A stretch of 50,192 nt of DNA from an uncultured Blastocatellia bacterium (GTDB taxonomy: Bacteria; Acidobacteriota; Blastocatellia; Chloracidobacteriales; Chloracidobacteriaceae). The DNA is taken from NCBI GenBank assembly GCA_937934745.1, contig CALGZC010000032.1, forward strand, positions 35,001 to 85,192, in the 5' to 3' direction. The notes beneath the pieces were generated by a model. It was not told the origin of the DNA. It worked only from the letters and a program-made list of their open reading frames with translations, and ran no database searches. Below are positions 35,326 to 43,391 of this stretch, in pieces. Every line of letters begins with the position of its first letter. Position 1 is the first letter of the stretch. Made by a program: the position numbers and the translations under genes.

Positions 35326-37545
35326 ATGGGTTCGCGCAAAATAATACTTTACCCTGCACAGCCTTGTTTTTTGCGGAGACACCATACTTTGACGACGATC
35401 CCTGATCCCTTCATCGGTGTCATCCTCGATGGCAAGTATCGCCTTGATGCCAAAATCGGTGTCGGTGGCTTTGGCTCGGTGTATCGGGCGACACACCTAA
35501 ACCTCAACCGGCCGGTGGCCGTCAAAGTCCTGCACCACAACGTGCACAACACCACACCTGAAAACCTCGAACGCTTCCGGCAGGAAGGTGTCTCTGCTTG
35601 CTCGGTCTCACATCCAAATGCCGTTGCCGTTCTCGACTTCAGCATTACCCAGGATGGACATGCCTACTTGGTCATGGAGCTGCTGGACGGCCGGCCGCTG
35701 AGCGACGAATTGCAGGAACGATATGTGCTGCCACTCGAACGCTGTGTGGAAATCATCGTTCCGGTGTGTGACGTCCTGACCGAGGCCCACGCTTCGGGCA
35801 TCGTGCACCGCGACATCAAGCCGGACAACATCTTTTTGCACCGTACCCGACGCGGCGAGATTGTCAAGGTACTCGATTTCGGCATTGCCAAGCTGGCGTG
35901 TCCACCCAAGGAACCGGGCCGGCACAACTTGACGGCGACCGGCATCCTGATGGGAACACCGGAATACATGTCCCCGGAGCGCATGCGCAACAAACCCTAT
36001 GACGGCAAGGCAGATGTCTATAGTCTGGGCATCATGATGTACCAAATGCTCACCGGCCGGCTGCCCTTCGAGTCGCCCGAAAACGACTTCGTCGCCGTGA
36101 TGTGGATGCAGGTCAACGATCCGCCGCCTCCGCTGCGGTCCTACAACGCCACCATTCCGGTGGACGTTGAACGGGTCGTCCTGCATGCACTGGAGAAGGA
36201 TCCAGTCAATCGTCCGACGGCGGAAGAACTGTCGCGTGAACTGCTGGCAGCCGTCGGCGACACGACGTTTGGTTATTCGTCCGGCAAATTCACCCTCGGG
36301 GGGACACCGGCCTCTTCGGCGGCAGCGAGCCTCCCCGCTCTCACGGCTGAAGGGCCGGACATGCCACTGTTATTTGACCTGAGCGCTACCCTTGAGATTG
36401 TAACCCCTCCACTGCCCGAAGCAGCCAAGGGGATCTACAACGGCCCGCCCAAGCTCCAGGAAAAGCTCCAGGAAGTGCTGATCCCGCCGCAGTCTGAGCC
36501 GGAAAAGCAACATGAGCCGGAAAAAATCGGCGAAATTGCCGTCTTCACAGGACACACCTATCCAAACAGCATTGCCTTCTCACGTGATGGGCAGTTTTTT
36601 CATTCCGCACGTCGCGATCAAACCATTGGCATGTTTTCTACCGCAGACGGGCGGGAGATTACCCGGTTTGCCGCCGGACGAATGTTTCCCGTGCGCTGCG
36701 TCGCGCTCAGCCCTGACAACCGCATGGCGCTGTTCAGCGGCGCTGATGACAGTCTCCGCCTGCGCGATGCCCAGAGCGGAAGTGAGCTTCGCCGCCTGTT
36801 TGGGCACACGCTGGTCACCACCGTTGCTTTTTCCCCGGATGGTGCCTGGATTGTCACAGGGGGGCAGGACAAAACCGTTCGGTTGTGGGAAACCGCATCC
36901 GGCCGTGAACTACAACGCTTTACCCGACACGCAGATGAGATTGCCTGCGCTGCGTTCGCTCCCAACGGACAGTCGGTGATCGTGATGACCGTCGGCGGTG
37001 ACATCCACCTGTGGGAAACGTTGACCGGCCGCCATCTCCTGTACCTGCCGCCGGACGAAACAACCTATGACTCGTTAAGTGTTTCCATCTCAGATGACCG
37101 CCAGCGTCTGGTGGGCAGCGAACTCAAGCAGGTCAAGACAGCCGAGAGCGAAGGCCGCCGGCGCATCAAACGACTGGACGTCGGACAAATTCCATACGGC
37201 TCATCACAGGTGGTCTTTACACCGGACGGGCGGTACGTGGCGTCTGTGAACCTCGATTCCACCATTCGACTCTGGGAGGTTGCCAACGGCAAGGCGTTAC
37301 AGGTGTTCATCGGGCACGGTAACTACATCAACAGCTTGGCGATCTCAGCGGACGGCAAACGCCTGTTGTCGGGTAGCGACGACCGGACGGTGCGGCTCTG
37401 GGACATCGCGAGCGGCCACGAAATCATCTGCTTGACCGGCCATACAGATCGCGTTCACCACGTGGCGTTACATCCTGACGGCGTCCATGCTTTCTCGTGC
37501 GGACCCGATGGAACGGTGCGGCGCTGGGGTCTCCCGCCGGCCTGA
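35326..37545 (+). CDS. Ser/Thr protein kinase fused to a WD40 beta-propeller
   Basis: A 739-residue PknB-type kinase. The kinase domain (about 38-310) has the glycine loop GVGGFGSV (45-52), catalytic lysine K67 in VAVKVL, HRDIKPDN (161-168) with catalytic D163, DFG (184-186) and MGTPEYMSPE, so it should be active. A Pro/Glu-rich linker (about 310-405) leads to about seven WD40 repeats to the end, with clear examples such as SPDGAWIVTGGQDKTVRLWE. No transmembrane segment is visible, unlike many PknB kinases. The propeller probably recruits substrates or partners. The start may instead be TTG 35389 (residue 22), which has GGAGA upstream and begins at the conserved IPDPFIG segment. Convergent with mgtE. 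Confidence 0.92.
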   Translation: MGSRKIILYPAQPCFLRRHHTLTTIPDPFIGVILDGKYRLDAKIGVGGFGSVYRATHLNLNRPVAVKVLHHNVHNTTPENLERFRQEGVSACSVSHPNAVAVLDFSITQDGHAYLVMELLDGRPLSDELQERYVLPLERCVEIIVPVCDVLTEAHASGIVHRDIKPDNIFLHRTRRGEIVKVLDFGIAKLACPPKEPGRHNLTATGILMGTPEYMSPERMRNKPYDGKADVYSLGIMMYQMLTGRLPFESPENDFVAVMWMQVNDPPPPLRSYNATIPVDVERVVLHALEKDPVNRPTAEELSRELLAAVGDTTFGYSSGKFTLGGTPASSAAASLPALTAEGPDMPLLFDLSATLEIVTPPLPEAAKGIYNGPPKLQEKLQEVLIPPQSEPEKQHEPEKIGEIAVFTGHTYPNSIAFSRDGQFFHSARRDQTIGMFSTADGREITRFAAGRMFPVRCVALSPDNRMALFSGADDSLRLRDAQSGSELRRLFGHTLVTTVAFSPDGAWIVTGGQDKTVRLWETASGRELQRFTRHADEIACAAFAPNGQSVIVMTVGGDIHLWETLTGRHLLYLPPDETTYDSLSVSISDDRQRLVGSELKQVKTAESEGRRRIKRLDVGQIPYGSSQVVFTPDGRYVASVNLDSTIRLWEVANGKALQVFIGHGNYINSLAISADGKRLLSGSDDRTVRLWDIASGHEIICLTGHTDRVHHVALHPDGVHAFSCGPDGTVRRWGLPPA

Positions 37546-37586
37546 GGCGGTCACCACCGCTCCCGACCCAGGTCGCCGCTCTGGGA

Positions 37587-38957
37587 TTACACACCGAGCA
37601 ACCAGCGCGCTGTGCAGAAGTAAATAATCAAACCGGTAATGTCCACAATCGTCGTCAACGCCGGACTGGCCACCACGGCCGGGTCAAGCCTCAGGTACGC
37701 GGCGGTGAGCGGCAGCAGGGCACCAATCAGCGTTGCCGTCACCACCTGCACGGCAAGCGCCACGGCAATGACCAGAGCAATGTTGGCGAGCGACAGCCCG
37801 TGCGGCAGGTCAACCCCCTGGGACAGCCACATCACCTTCGCCCAGGCCAGCAAGGCAAGGGCCACGGCCAGAAACAGACTCACCTGAAACTCTTTGAGCA
37901 GTACGCGCCCGGTGTCGCGCGCAGTGATTTCGCGCAGCGCCAGCGCCCGCACAACAACCGTGGCAGATTGACTCCCGGTGTTGCCGCCCGTGTCGGCAAC
38001 CATAGGCATGTAGAGCGCAAGAATGATGACCTGCGTCAACGTGGCTTCAAACTCATGGATGATGACACCTGACACCAAGCCAAGGGCAGCAAGGGCCACC
38101 AACCAACCGAGCCGCTGCTGCACATGCTTCCAGAAGGACGTGCGGAGATAGCCATCCGTGCCCGTACTGCCGGCAATCGCCATAAAGCGCCGCATGTCCT
38201 CGGTGTGCTCCTGCGTGATGATGTCAATCGCGTCGTCGTGGGTGATGATGCCGACCAACGCACCGACTTCATTGACCACCGGCAAGGCAATGAGGTCATA
38301 CTTTTGAATCGTGCGTGCAGCGTCTTCTTGATCGTCGCTTGTGCGGGCGAAGATGACATCTTCGTGCATGATGTCCCGTACGGTGGCGTCGCGCCGCGCG
38401 AGGATCAAATCCTTGAGCGACACAAAACCCAGCAGGCGGCGGTCATCGTCCACGACATACGAGTAGTAGATGGTCTCCTTATCAGGCGCGATCTCCCGCA
38501 ACCGTTCGATGGCGGCGGCAACCGTCAGGTCGGGCGACAGCGTGGCGTAGTCAGACGTCATGACCGCGCCCGCCGTGCCGTCTTCATAGTCGGTCAAACG
38601 CCGAATATCTTCACGCTCGGCTTCGGCCAGCGCCGGCAGGACGGCGTCCCGGTAGTCTTCCGGCAGGCGCCGGAACAAGTCGGCCCGGTCATCGGGCGGC
38701 ATATCGGAAAGTAGCCGCGCCATGTCGGCGCGCGGCAGCGTCCCGACCATGTCCACTTGCAGATCGGGCGCCAGGTGGCTAAAGATCTCCTTGCGAATAC
38801 TCGGCGTGACGTCGCGGAGGACGGCCCACACAGCCGTCGCTTCTAGTTTGGACAGCGTCTCGGCGGCAACGGCAGGGTGGCTTTTTTCACACAACGTTCG
38901 CAATGCGTCCGCCGAATCGGGAACAGGCACTGCAGAATTGGTTTCTCTGGGTTTCAC
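37587..38957 (-). CDS. mgtE: Magnesium transporter MgtE
   Basis: A 456-residue Mg2+ channel/transporter. The order is an N-terminal superhelical domain (about 20-125, with LLSDMPPDDRADLFRRLP), two CBS domains (130-250), a plug helix, and five membrane helices (about 280-456) with the selectivity segment ADTGGNTGSQS (321-331). The cytosolic domains gate the pore according to internal Mg2+. The frame extends upstream to 39062, but GTG 38957 has GAGAGGTG seven bases before it and gives the usual family length, so I start there. I find no M-box riboswitch in the 186 bp upstream. Confidence 0.95.
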   Translation of the reverse strand: MKPRETNSAVPVPDSADALRTLCEKSHPAVAAETLSKLEATAVWAVLRDVTPSIRKEIFSHLAPDLQVDMVGTLPRADMARLLSDMPPDDRADLFRRLPEDYRDAVLPALAEAEREDIRRLTDYEDGTAGAVMTSDYATLSPDLTVAAAIERLREIAPDKETIYYSYVVDDDRRLLGFVSLKDLILARRDATVRDIMHEDVIFARTSDDQEDAARTIQKYDLIALPVVNEVGALVGIITHDDAIDIITQEHTEDMRRFMAIAGSTGTDGYLRTSFWKHVQQRLGWLVALAALGLVSGVIIHEFEATLTQVIILALYMPMVADTGGNTGSQSATVVVRALALREITARDTGRVLLKEFQVSLFLAVALALLAWAKVMWLSQGVDLPHGLSLANIALVIAVALAVQVVTATLIGALLPLTAAYLRLDPAVVASPALTTIVDITGLIIYFCTARWLLGV

Positions 38958-39143
38958 CGGAACGCACCTCTCATACAACCAGAGTTGTGCTGGCCCGGCG
39001 GCCTTGGTGTTGGCGCCGTGCAAAAAAGTGCGATTCTGGCCGCTGATCATGCAGGACGTCAAGGAAAAGTAGAGGTAACAGTACGAGTAGCAGTCCCACG
39101 CCGGGCAGTGCGCCTCGACTGCGGAAACGGGCCGCTCAGTTCC

Positions 39144-39869
39144 CTATTCGATTCGCAGGCTGCCGCGCGCAATGACGCGGCCTTGAGCATCGAGCCGCGC
39201 CGGCGACAGCACCACGACATACCCGCTCCCCGGACGGACGCAATCGAACACAAAGCGGTAGTTCTGCTCAAAGTCGCCGGCGTAGATGACCTCTTGCGCC
39301 GGAAAGACCAAGCGTTCGCCCTGGGCTTCCAGTTCCAGGAACAAGCCTTTCGGATTGACGGAAAAATGCTGCGTCAGGGCGTCAATGTGGCCCGTTCGCA
39401 GGCGTCCTCCGTAGCGCGCCACAATATCTGAAACCCGCTGATTTTCAAAGGCAGCGGTCGGCGATGGCGGCTGGGCAACCGCATCCGGCGGCGCCGGAAG
39501 CGATGTTGGCGCCGATGCCGTTGGGACCGACGCCGCCGCCAGCGCCTGAAACGGCTGGGGGGGTGTCTCCGGTGGCGTCAGCAACATCGAGAGCTTGCTT
39601 TTTAGGTAGTCCACCTCCCGCCGGAGTTCCTCAAGGCCTGGTTCTGGCCGGGGGGAGCCGTGGTTGGCCAGACGGCTGTTGACCGTTTGACACCACCCTT
39701 CGATTTGTTCGATCCGCGCCACCAATCTGTGCCACTGATCAATGTCTTTCGCCCGTTCGCGCTCCTGAACCTGGAGCGGACGAATCACAATCAGATACAG
39801 CGCCACGATGCCGAGTAGGCTCAAGAGCGCGACTGCCAGGGCCGTGAGCGCGAGTGCCTCCATGTCCAT
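39144..39869 (-). CDS. Single-pass membrane coiled-coil protein of the tubulin/actin-like operon
   Basis: I do not recognise this family. The 241-residue protein has one N-terminal transmembrane helix (about 5-28), a charged coiled-coil stretch (35-98), an Ala/Pro-rich linker (98-140), and a C-terminal domain (141-241) beginning NQRVSDIVARYGG with predicted strands (GLFLELEAQGERLVF, YRFVFDCVR, GYVVVLSPAR). The topology suggests a membrane anchor or scaffold that presents a C-terminal binding domain. I chose ATG 39869 because GAGGAGG lies just upstream; an in-frame ATG at 39908 would overlap the end of the preceding gene, and 39863 is also possible. It is the third gene of the operon, 31 bp after the actin-like gene. 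Confidence 0.8.
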   Translation of the reverse strand: MDMEALALTALAVALLSLLGIVALYLIVIRPLQVQERERAKDIDQWHRLVARIEQIEGWCQTVNSRLANHGSPRPEPGLEELRREVDYLKSKLSMLLTPPETPPQPFQALAAASVPTASAPTSLPAPPDAVAQPPSPTAAFENQRVSDIVARYGGRLRTGHIDALTQHFSVNPKGLFLELEAQGERLVFPAQEVIYAGDFEQNYRFVFDCVRPGSGYVVVLSPARLDAQGRVIARGSLRIE

Positions 39870-39900
39870 TCCCTCCTCGGCGCAACCGGCGTCGCCCACC

Positions 39901-42900
39901 TCACTCATACGTCATCACCTGCTGCCGGCGCGACTCCGGCTCGTCAGCGAGCGGCGGCTGGTCATCATAAAACCCGGCCTTGCGCGCCATATCTTCAATC
40001 ATCGGGTAAGGCTGATCCGGCAGGCTCGTCACTAGCTTGAGGTCCGGGTCGGCATAGAGCACGCCCGTCAGAAAGAGCGCCAGGGGGGTCAAGGCCGGAT
40101 AATGGCGGCCGCCGGCCAGGTAGCCGTTCACGGTCGCCCATTTTTTCTGCGGCATGAGGTCGGTTGACCCGCGCGAAGTAAACAGGGTCAACAGGTCGTC
40201 CAGTGGTTGAACTGTGCCGGGCGGCTGAATCTTCACCTGCCGAATGTCGGTATCCGGCTCCATCGCAAACAGGCGCTTCAGGTCCGCCTCGCTCCAGCGG
40301 TTGAACCACCACACCGGGCGCGCCGGCAACTCAGCCGCCCCATCGCTGACCACCACTCCCGGCAGGCTCGCGCCGGCAAACGGCGCTACGTGGCGGCTGA
40401 CGGTTTGCGCCGCCGACACCGCCAGCGCCCCGATTGGGACGTTGGTCTTGGCGCGGCTGATGTCGCCTTCGTTGAGCAATGCGACATCGTGAATGTGCAA
40501 GCCGTCCAAACAGGACTTAGCTTTGGGGGACAACCCGGCAGCGCCGCGCTGCTTGATCCGCGTCAGCAAGGCCTCAGCTTCCGCATGTAACGCTGCGCCA
40601 GAACGCTCGAAGTCCGCAAACAGGAGGAGTCCCCACGCGTTGCCACCCAGCACAAGCTGAATGCCGTACGGTAACTCCGCCGGCGTGAGGTTGCGCTCGA
40701 TAGCCGCGGCGGCTGCCTGTACTAATCCGTAGGCTAACAAATGCCGGAAAAAGAGCTGGGCGCAAAACCGCTGGTAGGCGTCGCGGTAACTCTCGTTTTC
40801 AGGCAGCGAATGGTCACGCTGCCGCTTGAGGATGGCCCGCTCGCGCTCCATGAATGTCTCCGTTTGCAACTCGTTGACGCGCAGCAGATAAAAGGTCGGC
40901 AAACTGAGGCCGTACTCACGGATGCCCGGCATATCGGCCACATCCATCTCGGCGAATGGGGCGTCGTCCGGGGCGAGGAGCAGACCCAGGTGGCGGCGAA
41001 ACACGCTCGCGCGGCGCAGCTTCAGGCGCGGCGAGAGGTTTTGTTCTGCCGTACGGAAAAACTGCCGTCCCGCCAGACGCAGGCTATCCAACAGCAAAAT
41101 TTCCGTTCCCCGCCGCACGGCGATGTCGGCCGTACCGCCCCCGACGTCAATGAACACATCCAGCCGCTCCCTGCTCGGTGGCAGATTGGCGCCGGCTGCG
41201 GCTGCCGCACTTTCGTCCACACCCCCTTGGTAGTGGGCAGCAGCGTTGAAGTTGCGCGCTCCGTGGCATAGCTGCTGAATCACGACGATGCTGTGTTGGT
41301 TCTGCCGGTGGAACACATCCCGGTCGGCCCTGCTCATCGCCAGGGGGAAGGTAAAGGTGTAGTTTGTTACACGCGCCCGCCGGTTGAAAAACAGCTCGGC
41401 ATGTGCGTATAGCAGGAGTAAACGCAGAAACAGCGCGCGGTAGGCGGACGTTTGCGGTTGATCCCACTTGAGACTGTCGTGCAGGTCCCAGGCGTTTGTT
41501 CCACTGCCGGCTGCCAGCATTCGGTTGAGGCCGTCGGCATAGAGGTTCGGGATGGCTGCCGCAAAGAAGTGCTCCACGGCGAGCGTTTCCGGCGTGACGC
41601 TTTGCAGGCTGGAGGCGCGGCGCGTCAGCAAGGTCGTTGAGAAATACCCCTTTGACCCGCCCCAGTTGAAGGGCGCGAAGCCGAGCCGATTCGCCCCGTC
41701 CCCGTTCCACAGGCGGAGCGGCGCCAGTGAGAACCGGAGCGTATCGGTGACGCCCGCTGCGCTAAAAGCCACCGAGGTGTTGCTCGTTCCGAAATCCACG
41801 GCGAGATGGGCTTCGGCGAGCGGTTGTGCGCCGGCATCGGGCAGCTTTGTCAGCCACACGACCCCGCGCTCGACATCGCGCCCCTGTACCGGCCACCCCC
41901 AACTTAGGGCGCGCGGCCGATTCCCCGCCGGACTGTCGGCCTCGGCGGTCTCCGGCGGCGTCAGCAGCGTGACATACTCATCCTGCGCCGTCCCCAGCTC
42001 GTAGACGTTCCCCAGGCGTCCCGCTTCATCCACCAGCCGCCAGCGTCCGGTGCGTTCGCGCACGCCCAGGCCATGGGCCGCATAAAAATGCCACCGGGGA
42101 TCGACTTTGGGCGGCCACAGCGACAACGAAGCCACCGTCAGATCGCGCGCCTCAAAGTAGCGCGCCCTCCACGGAACCTCCCGCCCGCAGAGCCGGAATG
42201 TCCACTCCACGCTTTGCCCGTCAAACGCCCACCGGGCGCGCAGGTCCACCCCATCTTCTGCCAGCAGTTCGGGGAAATACGCCAACAACCGGGTCGTCAC
42301 CGGAGCCAGACAAATGGCCACTTTGGAGGGGTCGAACAAGCTTTGCAACCGATGGACCGGATGAATGAGCGCCAGCCGCCGGTCATCGCCTGGATAATCC
42401 ACGCGCCCGGCGAAGTCGCTCAGAAAAAGGCTTGCCAAATCCACAATTTCATCCTGCGGCCCGAGTGAAAGCGTTTCCAACCGCCCACGAACCTCCACAC
42501 CGATGGTCTGCGGCGCTAACCGGCGGTAGCTCATCGGCGACGGCCACCCCGGCCCAAGCGCCGTCGTCATCCAGCTCGCCGGGGTCGGAAACTGATCCAC
42601 GAGAAAGTAGGTCCGTCCGCCGGCGGCATTCGGTTTCTGCAGGGGATACATCGCCAGCAGTTCTGCCGGCTGTGCTGGAGCGCGGACCGGCAGCCAGCCG
42701 GCCGGACTCGGCGACAAGCGGGGTATCTGCTCTAGGCCATAGGGTGGTGGGCCGAACACGGCATCGCACAACGCATCAAGAATTTTCCCGAAACTCAGCG
42801 GCAAGGCATCGCGCGCCACACATCGCAGATGGCGGTGGCAACGGTCGCGCTCGAGGCTGTCCGACAGCAAGACAGCTTGGGTCTGCTCCCAGGATAACTG

Positions 42901-43368
42901 CTCACCGCTCAGGTACGGACGCAGGTAGTTGTCACGCTGCCAACGGGAACGCGCCCGCGCCGGAAAGAAGATCACGTCGGGATAGATGCCGCCCACCGTC
43001 GTCGATCCAACGCTTAGAAATTGCGCTTCGCGGAACTGCCCCGGCTGCGGATGGGTCGTTTCCAAAGCCGGTTGCAACGCGAGCGGATACTCCCGCGCCA
43101 GCGTGGCGAGCGTCAGCGGCTCGGTCAAGTACGCCACGCCCATCGCATGCAGCACAAACAGCGTCAACCACTCCCGGCGGGCGGTTTCATCGCCTTGCTC
43201 CACAGCCTGCCGAAACCGATAAGCTGTCGCCCACACGGTCGGGAGCGTCTCAAAGAAGCGTGGATCAGGCGTCGGCGGCGTCACGCGATGCGGATCGATC
43301 GGAAAAAAGGTGCGCGGGCGAAACCCGCCGACTTCCCCTAACAAGCCCTGATTGATGAGTAATCCCAT
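39901..43368 (-). CDS. Actin/Hsp70-fold ATPase with a large N-terminal region (possibly SrfB-like)
   Basis: A 1155-residue protein. The ATPase core starts about residue 520: phosphate-1 loop VDFGTSNTS (524-532), phosphate-2 loop IDVGGGTAD (740-748) and an adenosine-type motif LVLGGNAWG near 905, in the order and spacing of the actin/Hsp70 superfamily but with large insertions. Residues 1-515 form a soluble region I cannot assign; it contains FGKILDALCDAVFGPP and SLWPPKVDPRWHFY. No membrane helix is visible. Large ATPases of this type include SrfB-family proteins, which is my best guess. ATG 43368 has GGGGA seven bases upstream; a TTG at 43386 is an alternative. It follows the tubulin-like gene by 23 bp and must act with it. 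Confidence 0.85.
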   Translation of the reverse strand: MGLLINQGLLGEVGGFRPRTFFPIDPHRVTPPTPDPRFFETLPTVWATAYRFRQAVEQGDETARREWLTLFVLHAMGVAYLTEPLTLATLAREYPLALQPALETTHPQPGQFREAQFLSVGSTTVGGIYPDVIFFPARARSRWQRDNYLRPYLSGEQLSWEQTQAVLLSDSLERDRCHRHLRCVARDALPLSFGKILDALCDAVFGPPPYGLEQIPRLSPSPAGWLPVRAPAQPAELLAMYPLQKPNAAGGRTYFLVDQFPTPASWMTTALGPGWPSPMSYRRLAPQTIGVEVRGRLETLSLGPQDEIVDLASLFLSDFAGRVDYPGDDRRLALIHPVHRLQSLFDPSKVAICLAPVTTRLLAYFPELLAEDGVDLRARWAFDGQSVEWTFRLCGREVPWRARYFEARDLTVASLSLWPPKVDPRWHFYAAHGLGVRERTGRWRLVDEAGRLGNVYELGTAQDEYVTLLTPPETAEADSPAGNRPRALSWGWPVQGRDVERGVVWLTKLPDAGAQPLAEAHLAVDFGTSNTSVAFSAAGVTDTLRFSLAPLRLWNGDGANRLGFAPFNWGGSKGYFSTTLLTRRASSLQSVTPETLAVEHFFAAAIPNLYADGLNRMLAAGSGTNAWDLHDSLKWDQPQTSAYRALFLRLLLLYAHAELFFNRRARVTNYTFTFPLAMSRADRDVFHRQNQHSIVVIQQLCHGARNFNAAAHYQGGVDESAAAAAGANLPPSRERLDVFIDVGGGTADIAVRRGTEILLLDSLRLAGRQFFRTAEQNLSPRLKLRRASVFRRHLGLLLAPDDAPFAEMDVADMPGIREYGLSLPTFYLLRVNELQTETFMERERAILKRQRDHSLPENESYRDAYQRFCAQLFFRHLLAYGLVQAAAAAIERNLTPAELPYGIQLVLGGNAWGLLLFADFERSGAALHAEAEALLTRIKQRGAAGLSPKAKSCLDGLHIHDVALLNEGDISRAKTNVPIGALAVSAAQTVSRHVAPFAGASLPGVVVSDGAAELPARPVWWFNRWSEADLKRLFAMEPDTDIRQVKIQPPGTVQPLDDLLTLFTSRGSTDLMPQKKWATVNGYLAGGRHYPALTPLALFLTGVLYADPDLKLVTSLPDQPYPMIEDMARKAGFYDDQPPLADEPESRRQQVMTYE

Positions 43369-43391
43369 GGCAATTCCCCAACCCAAAGCCG

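Noticed and set aside
37547-37560. 5-bp hairpin GCGGT-CACC-ACCGC between the convergent kinase and mgtE genes
   Set aside because: Too short and lacks a U tract; likely chance in GC-rich DNA.
38958-39143. M-box magnesium riboswitch upstream of mgtE
   Set aside because: None of the M-box core blocks are visible; the spacer ends in a plain Shine-Dalgarno sequence.
42432-43355. 307-aa plus-strand ORF opposite the actin-like gene
   Set aside because: Arg/Ser/Pro-rich shadow with no motif, while the minus-strand frame has clear ATPase motifs.
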